Under the pieces are notes generated by a model. It saw only the letters and a program-made list of their open reading frames with translations, was not told where the DNA came from and did not search any database. A DNA stretch of 64,000 nt, taken from assembly GCF_000472865.1 (NCBI RefSeq), contig NZ_AXAP01000003.1, positions 1 through 64,000 of the forward strand, given 5' to 3'. The stretch comes from Bradyrhizobium elkanii WSM2783. GTDB taxonomy: Bacteria; Pseudomonadota; Alphaproteobacteria; Rhizobiales; Xanthobacteraceae. How positions within the stretch are numbered: position 1 is the first letter of the stretch; each line of letters begins with the position of its first letter. The position numbers were made by a program, and so were the translations under genes. Shown here in pieces: positions 8,243 through 16,043 of the stretch.

Positions 8243-10369
8243 TCACACGCTCCCGACGGTCTTCAAGCGTGCCCGCGGATGGATTTCCGCCTGCGACAAA
8301 ACGGTCGTCTGCGAGCGGAAGCGTTCAACCAGCGAGCGAACGAAGGGCCGGATCGCGGCCGAGGTCACCAGCACCGGCGCTTCGCCTTCGCGCGCGGCCT
8401 GCTCGAAGGCGTTGCGGGTCGCGGTCATGAATTCCGACAATTTGGACGGCTGCATCGCAAGGCTCCTGTCCTCGCCCGTGCCCACGATCGATTCCGCGAA
8501 CGCCTGCTCCCAGCGCGCCGACAGCGCAATCAGCGGCAGGTAGCCGTTGTAGGAAGTGTTCTGCGCGCAGATCTGCCGCGCCAGGCGGGCGCGAACATGC
8601 TCGACCATGGTCGCCGGATTGCGCGAGAAGGCGAGCGCGTCGGCAATGCCTTCGAGGATGGTCGAGAGGTCGCGGATCGAGACGCGCTCGGCCAGCAGCA
8701 GTTGCAGCACGCGCTGGATGCCGGAGATCGTGACCTGGCTCGGCACGATATCCTTGATCAGCTCGCCCTGTTCCTTCGGCAGTTCCTTGAGCAGCTTCTG
8801 CACCTCGCCGTAGGACAACAGGTCCGACATGTTGTTCTTGAGCAGCTCGGTCAGGTGCGTCGACAGCACGGTGGCGGCATCGACCACGGTGTAGCCCTTC
8901 AGCGAGGCCTCTTCCTTCAGCGCGGCGTCGACCCAGGTCGCAGGCAGACCAAACGTCGGCTCGACGGTATGGATGCCGGGGATCGCAACCTGGTTGCCGC
9001 CGGGGTCCATCACCATGAACTGGTTCGGCCAGATCCGCCCCGTGCCGGCATCGACCTCCTTGATCTTGATGACATAGGTGTTGGCCTCGAGCTGGACGTT
9101 GTCGAGGATGCGCACCGCCGGCATCACGAAGCCCATCTCGACCGCGAGCGAGCGGCGCAGTGCCTTGATCTGCTCGGTCAATCGGTCGGTGCCGTCGGGG
9201 CCGTTGACGAGCGGCAGCAGCGCATAGCCGAGCTCGATCTTGAGGTCGTCGATCTTGAGCGCGCTCGAGATCGGCTCCTCGGCGGCTGCTGCGGCTGCCG
9301 CTGCCGCAGCAGTAGGGGCGGCCGCAGCGGCGGCCTGGACGGCCTTGGCGGCATGCTTCTGCTTGCGCGCGGTCCAGGCTAGCGCGGCGGCGCCGGAGCC
9401 CAGCGCCAGGAACGGGATCATCGGAATGCCCGGCAGCAGCGACAGCACGATCATGACGCCGGCCGACATGCCGAGCGCCTGCGGGTAGCCCGAGAGCTGT
9501 TTCATCAGCGCCTTGTCGGCGGCGCCGGAGACGCCAGCTTTCGAGACCAGGAGGCCCGCGGCGGTCGAGACGATCAGCGCCGGGACCTGCGTCACCAAGC
9601 CATCGCCGACGGTCAGCACGGTGTAGGTGCGCGCGGCTTCGGCAAAGCCGAGGCCCTGCTGGGCGACGCCGATGATGATGCCGCCGACGACGTTGATGAA
9701 GACCACGAGCAGGCCGGCGATCGCGTCGCCACGGACGAATTTCGAGGCACCGTCCATGGCGCCGAAGAAGCCGCTTTCGTCCTCCAGCTCCTTGCGCCGT
9801 TCCTTGGCGACCTTCTCGTCGATCAAGCCGGCGGAGAGGTCGGCGTCGATGGCCATCTGCTTGCCCGGCATCGAATCCAGATGGAAGCGTGCCGCGACTT
9901 CGGCGATGCGGCCCGAACCCTTGGTGATGACGACGAAGTTGACGATGACCAGGATCGCGAACACGATGATCCCGATCACGAAATTGCCGCCCATCACGAA
10001 ATTGCCGAAGGCCTCGATGACGTGGCCGGCGGCTGCCGTGCCCTCATGCCCGCGCGACAGGATCAACCGGGTCGAGGCCAGGTTGAGCGACAGCCGCAGC
10101 ATGGTCGAGATCAACAGGATGGTCGGGAACGAGGAGAATTCCAGCGGCGCCTGGATGAACAGGGCGGTCATCAGGATCAGGACCGACAGCGTGATCGAGA
10201 TCGCCAGGAACAGATCGAGGACGATCGAGGGCAGCGGCAGGATCAGCACCACCAGGATGGTGAGGATGCCGAAGGCGAGCGCGATGTCGCCGCGCTTCAG
10301 GATGTTGGTGATGTCGGCGAAAGAGAAGCCGCCGGATGCCGTGCCCTGACCCGCCGTCACGTCGACCAT
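8243..10369 (-). CDS. flhA: Flagellar export gate protein FlhA
   Basis: The 708-residue protein is the large integral-membrane component of the flagellar type III export gate. The N-terminal half carries about eight membrane segments, with the conserved export-gate block GSGRIAEVAARFHLDSMPGK and DEKVAKERRKELEDESGFFG in the cytoplasmic loop. The C-terminal half is the cytoplasmic docking domain. The linker between them is unusually rich in alanine, with long Ala runs after KAVQ. I chose the ATG at 10369, which gives family length; an upstream in-frame start at 10507 would add 46 unrelated residues. A near-consensus CtrA box lies about 175 bases upstream. Confidence 0.95.
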   Translation of the reverse strand: MVDVTAGQGTASGGFSFADITNILKRGDIALAFGILTILVVLILPLPSIVLDLFLAISITLSVLILMTALFIQAPLEFSSFPTILLISTMLRLSLNLASTRLILSRGHEGTAAAGHVIEAFGNFVMGGNFVIGIIVFAILVIVNFVVITKGSGRIAEVAARFHLDSMPGKQMAIDADLSAGLIDEKVAKERRKELEDESGFFGAMDGASKFVRGDAIAGLLVVFINVVGGIIIGVAQQGLGFAEAARTYTVLTVGDGLVTQVPALIVSTAAGLLVSKAGVSGAADKALMKQLSGYPQALGMSAGVMIVLSLLPGIPMIPFLALGSGAAALAWTARKQKHAAKAVQAAAAAAPTAAAAAAAAAAEEPISSALKIDDLKIELGYALLPLVNGPDGTDRLTEQIKALRRSLAVEMGFVMPAVRILDNVQLEANTYVIKIKEVDAGTGRIWPNQFMVMDPGGNQVAIPGIHTVEPTFGLPATWVDAALKEEASLKGYTVVDAATVLSTHLTELLKNNMSDLLSYGEVQKLLKELPKEQGELIKDIVPSQVTISGIQRVLQLLLAERVSIRDLSTILEGIADALAFSRNPATMVEHVRARLARQICAQNTSYNGYLPLIALSARWEQAFAESIVGTGEDRSLAMQPSKLSEFMTATRNAFEQAAREGEAPVLVTSAAIRPFVRSLVERFRSQTTVLSQAEIHPRARLKTVGSV

Positions 10370-10542
10370 GGTAGCCCGATCCCCCCGCGCCTGCCGGGCG
10401 CGGCCGCCAAATGTCTGCGCGGCGGCTTGCGGGCCGCCGCTCCGAAAGTGAGGCACCGCGCTGGCGTCCACGGGGGATCCCCTCCCGTCATCCGCGACCG
10501 ACGACACTCGACTTCACCCGGCAATTTTTGCCCAGCGTATGG

Positions 10543-10558
10543 TTAGTAAAGGGTTAAC
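10543..10558 (-). promoter_or_regulatory. CtrA binding site candidate upstream of flhA
   Basis: TTAG-TAAAGGG-TTAAC on the plus strand, read as GTTAA-CCCTTTA-CTAA on the minus strand, matches the full CtrA consensus TTAA-N7-TTAA with one mismatch. CtrA, encoded 7 kb away in this window, activates early flagellar genes in related bacteria. Confidence 0.65.
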
Positions 10559-10689
10559 GACACTGTCCTTTCGGGAGGCTGGGGGAGGATGAGGCCGCCC
10601 GTGGCCTCGCCCTTCGAGACGACCGCTGCGCGATCTCCTCAGGGTGAGAGGATGGAGCGGAGTGCGTGGCTCTCCACCTCATTCTCGGT

Positions 10690-10812
10690 GTCGTCCCCCA
10701 CGAAAGCGGGGACCCATAACCACAGGGAAGTGCGGTGACGCGAGCAAGCGGTTGCAGCGGAGCACACCACAAAGGCCTGTGGTTATGGGTCCCGGGTCAA
10801 GCCCGGGACGAC
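10690..10812. repeat. Palindromic intergenic repeat A, copy 2
   Basis: The arms GGGACCCATAACCACA (10709-10724) and its reverse complement (10778-10793) are identical to those of the copy at 266-377, and the CCCGGGTCAAGCCCGGGACGAC end is shared. The central segment at 10744-10765 is the reverse complement of the central segment of copy 1. A less defined repeat-like stretch with 'CTCC TCAGGGTGAGAGG' character precedes it at about 10571-10660. Confidence 0.85.
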
Positions 10813-10926
10813 GTGGGGATGGGTTCGGATTCAAATGTCAAACAGCGGAGAGAATGTGAGTTCGCGTTCTCGCGGCGCATTGCGTCCGAGGTTTGCGTCT
10901 CGTTTCACCCTCCTCGATATCAGAGG

Positions 10927-11030
10927 GCGCAGGGAAAGCCGGGTGCTGGTTGCACCCGTGGGTCCCGTGCAACAAAAAGCACGGGGGTAGGACCACAGGT
11001 TCAACCGAAGCATTCCGGCTTTCCCTGCGC
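10927..11030. repeat. Intergenic inverted repeat (GCGCAGGGAAAGCCGG arms) with downstream repeat-like tract
   Basis: GCGCAGGGAAAGCCGG (10927-10942) is exactly reverse-complemented at 11015-11030. The tract that follows to about 11330 has no credible gene; from memory, similar sequence recurs between genes in Bradyrhizobium, so it is probably a multicopy non-coding element. Copy number cannot be judged from this window. Confidence 0.6.
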
Positions 11031-11353
11031 GATGGTGTTACGGTTTCCTTCGTGCTCTCCTCGGTGACCGGGCTTTCTTGCCACCGTCGCTCTGTTCAAC
11101 GAACAAAACTTAGCGCCAGCGTCGGGGCGCCAGGACCACACGACTTCGCCGTCCGCTGATGCTGCGTTCGTCTATCGCAACATCCGCGTCCACCGCATCT
11201 CACCGCAACGTTCGTGACGATCGCGACCCGCCCCTCATTCGGGTGAGACGCGCGGAGTTAAAGCACTGATTTGCCCGACGGCGGAAGCGGAATGTTTTTC
11301 GCTACAGGGCTGGACGGGGCAAATCAGGTTGAAATCGCAGGTGAATTTTTCTT

Positions 11354-11481
11354 CGTCATTCCGGGGCGATGCGACAGCGTCGAGCTATGATGTGCAATTG
11401 CACATCAGAGAATCCATTTCTCCGCTCGTGCATGCGGCTAGATGGATTCCGGGCTCGCGCTGCGCGCGCCCCGGAATGACG
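11354..11481. repeat. Palindromic intergenic repeat with CGTCATTCCGGGG ends
   Basis: CGTCATTCCGGGG (11354-11366) and CCCCGGAATGACG (11469-11481) form terminal inverted repeats. An inner ATGTGCAATTGCACAT palindrome lies near 11390. This resembles the abundant short palindromic elements of Bradyrhizobium chromosomes. Confidence 0.75.
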
Positions 11482-11623
11482 GAGAGTGAGGCGCGCGGCA
11501 TCACGAAAACCGGCGCACGGGCCGAGATGCAGACAAACGGATTTGATTCGTGCTCATCAAGCACTCCGCAGAAGATCAGACGCTCCGCACAAGAAAAAGG
11601 AAACGACCGACGAGGAGCCGGCC

Positions 11624-12895
11624 ATGCACAGGACACTCGATCCCACTCAAGACGGCCGATACGACAGCGCTCGCGACCGGGCTCTCTCCCTGCCGCTGGA
11701 AGGGCTCGATCCCGCAGATCCCGAGCTGTTCCGCTCCAACACCCATTGGCCCTACTTCGATCGGCTGCGCAAGGAAGATCCGGTCCACTACACCAGCGAC
11801 AGCATGTTCGGCGCGTATTGGTCCATCACCAGATACGAGGACATCATCGATGTTGAAGCCAATCATGCGGTGTTCTCCTCGGCGTCGGCGCTTGGCGGCA
11901 TCACCCTGGTCGACGTGACACCCGACCTGCGCCGCGAGAGCTTCATCAGCATGGATCCTCCGCGCCATGCCGCTCAGCGCAAGACGATAGCTCCAGTATT
12001 CACGTCAACACATCTCGAACAGTTGGCAATCGGCATCCGTGAGCGCTCTGTCGAATGCTTCGACAATCTGCCGACGAGCGAGGTGTTCGACTGGGTCGGC
12101 CGGGTCTCGATCGAGCTGACCACGCAGATGCTGGCCGTCCTGTTTGATTTCCCCTTCGAGGATCGCCGAAAGCTGACGCGCTGGTCTGATCTGGCAACGA
12201 CCATTCCGGGCCCCGGAGGTGTCGTTGCGACCGAGGACGAGCGGCAGGCTGAACTTGAAGAATGCGCGCGATATTTCAGCCGGCTCTGGGACGCGCGCAT
12301 CAACCAGCCGCCGAAAAGCGATCTGTTGTCGCTGATGGCGCACAGCCCGGCCGCGCGCGACGTGGATCCGAAAAATTTCCTCGGTAATCTGCTGCTTTTG
12401 ATCGTCGGCGGGAACGAGACTACTCGCAATACCTTGTCGGGCAGCATCTATGCGGTCAATCGGCATTGGGATCAGTATCAGAAGCTCAGGAAGAGTCCTG
12501 CCCTGATCGATAGTTTCGTGCAGGAGGTGATCCGCTGGCAGACGCCAGTTGCCCATATGCGGCGGACGGCACTTTCCGACATCGAGTTCCGCGGCAAGCT
12601 GATCAGGAAGGGCGATAAAGTCGCGATGTGGTATGTCTCGGGCAACCGCGACGAAGAGGTCATCGAGAAGCCTTACGAGTTCATCATCGATCGGCAGCGA
12701 CCGCGCCAGCATCTGTCGTTCGGCTTTGGTATTCACCGCTGCGTCGGGCTTAGGCTCGCCGAGCTGCAGCTCAAGATCATCTGGGAAGAAATCCTGAAGC
12801 GTTTCGAGCGTATAGAAGTGGTCGACGAACCGAGGCGAGTGTATTCGAATTTCGTCAATGGCTACGAGACCCTGCCTGTTCGGATTGCCAGATAG
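11624..12895 (+). CDS. Cytochrome P450, CYP153-like (candidate alkane/fatty-acid hydroxylase)
   Basis: The 423-residue P450 has the heme-ligand motif FGFGIHRCVG with Cys373. Its I-helix reads LIVGGNETTRN with the acid-Thr pair, and the ExxR helix is FVQEVIRWQTP. The pattern HLSFGFGIHRCVG...LAELQL together with MWYVSGNRDEE is what I associate with CYP153 enzymes, which hydroxylate terminal carbons of medium-chain alkanes or related chains using ferredoxin and its reductase. No redox partner gene is adjacent. GAGGAG precedes the chosen ATG. It converges with a GMC alcohol oxidoreductase, separated by only 17 bases. P450 is certain; the CYP153 assignment is likely. Confidence 0.92.
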   Translation: MHRTLDPTQDGRYDSARDRALSLPLEGLDPADPELFRSNTHWPYFDRLRKEDPVHYTSDSMFGAYWSITRYEDIIDVEANHAVFSSASALGGITLVDVTPDLRRESFISMDPPRHAAQRKTIAPVFTSTHLEQLAIGIRERSVECFDNLPTSEVFDWVGRVSIELTTQMLAVLFDFPFEDRRKLTRWSDLATTIPGPGGVVATEDERQAELEECARYFSRLWDARINQPPKSDLLSLMAHSPAARDVDPKNFLGNLLLLIVGGNETTRNTLSGSIYAVNRHWDQYQKLRKSPALIDSFVQEVIRWQTPVAHMRRTALSDIEFRGKLIRKGDKVAMWYVSGNRDEEVIEKPYEFIIDRQRPRQHLSFGFGIHRCVGLRLAELQLKIIWEEILKRFERIEVVDEPRRVYSNFVNGYETLPVRIAR

Positions 12896-12912
12896 CGAAC
12901 ACCGGAGTCCGC

Positions 12913-14511
12913 TCATGGCCCGAGGCGGTGAGTGGCCTTCAGGAACTCGCCAGCACGCTCGCCGATGACGACGCATGGGGCCATGGTATTGCCGGTCGTC
13001 ACCCGCGGCAGGACCGATCCGTCGGCGATCCGCAAATGATCGAGACCGTAAACGCGCAAGTCGTGGTCGACCACCGACATGGCATCGCGCCCCATCTTGG
13101 CAGTGCAGGTTTGGTGCGAGTGGCTGACCGTCGCATTACGGATGAACGTTTCCAGCCCGGAATCGTCGACCGGTCCCGGCACGAGTTCTCTTTTCATGAA
13201 AGGTCGCAAGGCCGGTGAATTGCCGATAGCCCTGCAGAACTCGACACAGGTCTTCAGCGCCTTCAGATCGGCGGGATCGTCGAGGCAGTTTGCATCGATC
13301 TCGACCGGGTCGTCTGGATTGGGTCCGGTCAGTCGGAGGCAGCCCCGGCTGGCGGTGCGCAGTACCGCATTTGTCAGTGACCAACTATCGGGCGGCAGCG
13401 GATCCTTGGCGGCCTGCGGACTGGCATAGGGTGCCTCGACCATGAGCGTCTGCAGGTCCGGCACCTCGAGCGCGGAGTCACTGCGCCAAAGTGCGGTCGC
13501 TTCCGTCAAATTGTTGCGGCGTTCAATAGGCCCACACGACTCCCAGACGCATGGTGCCATGAAGTGATCCTGGAAGTTCTGGCCGACGCCGGGCAGATGC
13601 TGGACAAGAGGAATGCCGAAGCGTTTCAGCTCGGCCTCATCGCCGATACCGGACTGCATGAGCAGCTTGGGCGTGTGAATGGCGCCCAGCGACAGCACGA
13701 CTTCGCCAGCACCGATGCGACGCATCTTGCCCTCATACGCGACCTCCACGCCGGTCACTCGCTTGCCGGCCAACGTTAGACGAGTGACGAGTGCGCCTGT
13801 CAGGACCGTGAGGTTTGAACGATCCATGATAGGATAGACATAGGAACGAAAGATGGATTGCCGTCGGCCATCGCGGACGCACAGGTTGGTGAGGGCGGCG
13901 CCACCATGGCCCTCCATCATCACGCCGTTCTGGTCATCGAACGTCGGAACGCCGACGGTGGCAAAGGCCTCGATCATCGCGGCGGCGAGAGGATGCGGAT
14001 CAGGCGCCGGTTGCACGAAGACCATCCCCCCGGAGCCGCGGCGGACTGCATCCGGTGCGCCGTGCCAGTCCTCGATGCGCCGATAGATCTGCAGCACGGA
14101 TTGATAGTTCCAGCCGTCATCACCGGCTTCCGCCGCGAAGCCATCCCAATCCGCTTTGTGGCCGCGCGACCAAACCATCACGTTGATACTGGATCCGCCG
14201 CCGAGCACCTTGCCCATGGACATGGGAATGGCGCGATCGTTCAGCCGAGGATTTGGCATCGCGTTGAAGGACCAGTCGTGTTCGCCACGGCGAAGGGCGG
14301 GCCAACGCGACGCGCTCATGATGTCAGGCACGTCATCGCTGCCGCCGGCCTCGAGCAGGAGAACGCTGACGTCGGCATTCTCCGCCAAACGCCGCGCCAC
14401 TACTGAACCCGATGACCCCGACCCGCAAATGATGAAGTCATAGTGGGACTTCAACTCAGCTCTCAGCTTCTGCTGATTGGCCTGAACACGAGCGGCAAGG
14501 TCGTCGGCCAT
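12913..14511 (-). CDS. GMC family FAD oxidoreductase (choline/alcohol dehydrogenase-like)
   Basis: The 532-residue protein has the FAD-binding GSGSSGSVVARRLAE motif (about 30-44) and the GMC signature around GKVLGGGSSINVMVW. The second signature is the GEVVLSLGAIHTPKLLMQSGIG block, and the C-terminal HSHQTCTAKMG carries the catalytic His. GMC enzymes of this type oxidise primary alcohols to aldehydes; AlkJ-like members act on alkanols. The convergent P450 next door could supply such alcohols, but that link is inference. It starts MADDLAARV with no signal peptide, so it is cytoplasmic or membrane-associated. Confidence 0.92.
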   Translation of the reverse strand: MADDLAARVQANQQKLRAELKSHYDFIICGSGSSGSVVARRLAENADVSVLLLEAGGSDDVPDIMSASRWPALRRGEHDWSFNAMPNPRLNDRAIPMSMGKVLGGGSSINVMVWSRGHKADWDGFAAEAGDDGWNYQSVLQIYRRIEDWHGAPDAVRRGSGGMVFVQPAPDPHPLAAAMIEAFATVGVPTFDDQNGVMMEGHGGAALTNLCVRDGRRQSIFRSYVYPIMDRSNLTVLTGALVTRLTLAGKRVTGVEVAYEGKMRRIGAGEVVLSLGAIHTPKLLMQSGIGDEAELKRFGIPLVQHLPGVGQNFQDHFMAPCVWESCGPIERRNNLTEATALWRSDSALEVPDLQTLMVEAPYASPQAAKDPLPPDSWSLTNAVLRTASRGCLRLTGPNPDDPVEIDANCLDDPADLKALKTCVEFCRAIGNSPALRPFMKRELVPGPVDDSGLETFIRNATVSHSHQTCTAKMGRDAMSVVDHDLRVYGLDHLRIADGSVLPRVTTGNTMAPCVVIGERAGEFLKATHRLGP

Positions 14512-14991
14512 GATTTTCCTCTTGCACGATCGCCATCATGGGACGGCGCTTGCCTGATATTCCTCGGCGAATTCTATCAGGAGTCCGAAGCGCCGCTGTT
14601 ATCGATGAGCGGCATCACCGAAGTGTGTCCCGCCCAGGCAAAGGTTACAGCCGCAACACTTGGTGTCTGAGGACGCGAGAATCCCGGGGTGGGTTGGTCG
14701 AGCCACACGCATCGTAACTTCCACGCGTGAGAGTGATGGCGTAACGCACGGGTCAGAGGCGCAACGGATGGCGGATTACGTTTTTGGCTGCACTCGTTGA
14801 AGCAACGGAGAACGGGACGCTGGATCATGAACCGATTAGACGGAATCGGATCATGATCTCATCTTTGTTCAAGCATGAGTTCCGTGCAAACGGTTCCCGT
14901 TCGTCGGATGCGGAGCGCTCGCCGCTTTAACAAGTTGTAAACTTCTCCCGATCAATTTGACGGACTTCGCCCACATAGCAAGGAGCTCCAA
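14512..14991. other. Gene-poor spacer with a degenerate repeat
   Basis: No credible gene was seen on either strand. Around 14823-14858, GATCATGA and TCATGATC flank a dyad (ACCGATT...GAATCGG), and the following CAAACGGTTCCCGTTCGTCGGATGC resembles a decayed Bradyrhizobium intergenic element. The promoter of the 50-residue gene at 14992 should lie at the right end, but none was assigned. Confidence 0.5.
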
Positions 14992-15144
14992 ATGTTGCGC
15001 CGCGAGCGTAAAGAGTTGGAACAAAAGCTTGCGCAAACCCGAAGGCTGGCACAGGAACCGACCGATCTGTTTACGCTTGAACGGTTGGCACAGCTTATCG
15101 AGGACTTGGAGTTTCGGTTGGAGGCCGGTCGCGTCGCCGCCTAG
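14992..15144 (+). CDS. 50-residue charged helical protein, unknown function
   Basis: The product starts MLRRERKELEQKLAQTRRLA and ends EFRLEAGRVAA. It is rich in Arg, Glu, Gln and Leu with a heptad-like pattern, so it should form an amphipathic helix or short coiled coil. A strong AAGGAG ribosome site stands 6-7 bases before the ATG, which supports it as a real gene despite its size. A repeat element begins directly after the stop. The function is unknown; similar tiny proteins occur in rhizobia as far as I recall. Confidence 0.65.
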   Translation: MLRRERKELEQKLAQTRRLAQEPTDLFTLERLAQLIEDLEFRLEAGRVAA

Positions 15145-15244
15145 GCATTTTCGGTTCTGATGGAATCAGAACCGAAGCTCTAGATTCTTGTTTTGACGCG
15201 TTTTCTTCACGCGAACCGGTGTCCACTTCGCTTGAAAACGCTCT
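15145..15244. repeat. Intergenic repeat B, copy 1
   Basis: A 100-base element with internal inverted repeats (CGGTTCTGATGG/CAGAACCG and GACGCGTTTTC/ACGCG) and ending GAAAACGCTCT. It is nearly identical to 25063-25165. It abuts the stop codon of the 50-residue gene, so it may also act as a transcript end. Confidence 0.85.
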
Positions 15245-15320
15245 CGGCTCGCGTATCGGAGCGCGATCTTCCGTCCGCAGATGATGCGCTCATCGGTGGC
15301 AAAAGCGTTTACCGTATTTC

Positions 15321-16043
15321 TCAGTCGGCGGCCGTGACGGTGTAGTCGGCGAATTGTACGTGGCTATCGGCCTTCGACCACAGGCCGACGCGACCCGAGA
15401 CGGGCTGCGCCAATGTGTGCTCGAGATAGAGCTTGCCATCGAGATAGCCCTCGACCTTTGTACCGATGATGCGAACCTTGAGGTCGTGCCATTGGCGCGT
15501 GGCGGTCGGCGTGTTGCGCACCCATTTGACCGACGAGCGCTTGCCGTTCTCGAACTTCCAGAGCACGAGGTTGTTTTCCAGACAATTGGCGCGGACGGTC
15601 AGGTAGTTGCCGTTCGGCTTCAGGTTGAACAGGATTCCGGCACCCTGATCGATGCGGCCGGACAATCCCTGGAAGCGCACGGTGATCTCGCCGTTGGTGA
15701 AGTTTTCGATGTTGGGCGCGATCACGTAGGGGAAGTAGGCATAGGCCTGGACCCGATCGAGGAATTCGGCGTAGCGCTCGCCATAAAGCGCGCGCGCCTT
15801 GTCGGCGAGCCCGGCAGACGATTGTCCCTCCTTCCACTGCCGGCCGTCCACCGCAAGCACCTTCTTGCCGCTATCGCTCTCGATGTGCCAGATGCCGACG
15901 ACCGGCACGAGCGATTTCGGCTCAGTGCCCACGGTTTCGTCGACAAAGTCGATTTTTGTCGGCTGCCCGGCGAGTGCCGGCAGCGCCAGCGCTGCGAGAA
16001 CCATCGCAGCAGCGATGGGCTTGATGCTTCCTCCTGCGGTCAT
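15321..16043 (-). CDS. Exported laminin-G/DUF1080-like (concanavalin-fold) protein
   Basis: The 240-residue product starts with a signal peptide (MTAGGSIKPIAAAMVLAALALPALAG). The rest reads as a single beta-sandwich of the LamG/DUF1080 type: WHIESDSGKKVLAVDG, GAGILFNLKPNGNYLTVRAN, WHDLKVRIIGTKVEGYLDGK and GRVGLWSKADSHVQFADY. These domains bind or act on glycans or serve as periplasmic binding modules; no catalytic residues can be named. Its ATG overlaps the ABC permease stop (ATGA), so it is the last gene of the chrB-led operon. Confidence 0.7.
   Translation of the reverse strand: MTAGGSIKPIAAAMVLAALALPALAGQPTKIDFVDETVGTEPKSLVPVVGIWHIESDSGKKVLAVDGRQWKEGQSSAGLADKARALYGERYAEFLDRVQAYAYFPYVIAPNIENFTNGEITVRFQGLSGRIDQGAGILFNLKPNGNYLTVRANCLENNLVLWKFENGKRSSVKWVRNTPTATRQWHDLKVRIIGTKVEGYLDGKLYLEHTLAQPVSGRVGLWSKADSHVQFADYTVTAAD

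Noticed and set aside
10893..11159. 88-codon frame in the repeat-rich spacer
   Set aside because: It covers the inverted repeat GCGCAGGGAAAGCCGG and its downstream tract. The translation shows no domain and no ribosome site; it is most likely a multicopy non-coding repeat often miscalled as a gene.
12896..12912. Bidirectional terminator between the P450 and GMC genes
   Set aside because: The 17-base gap contains no stem-loop of useful length.
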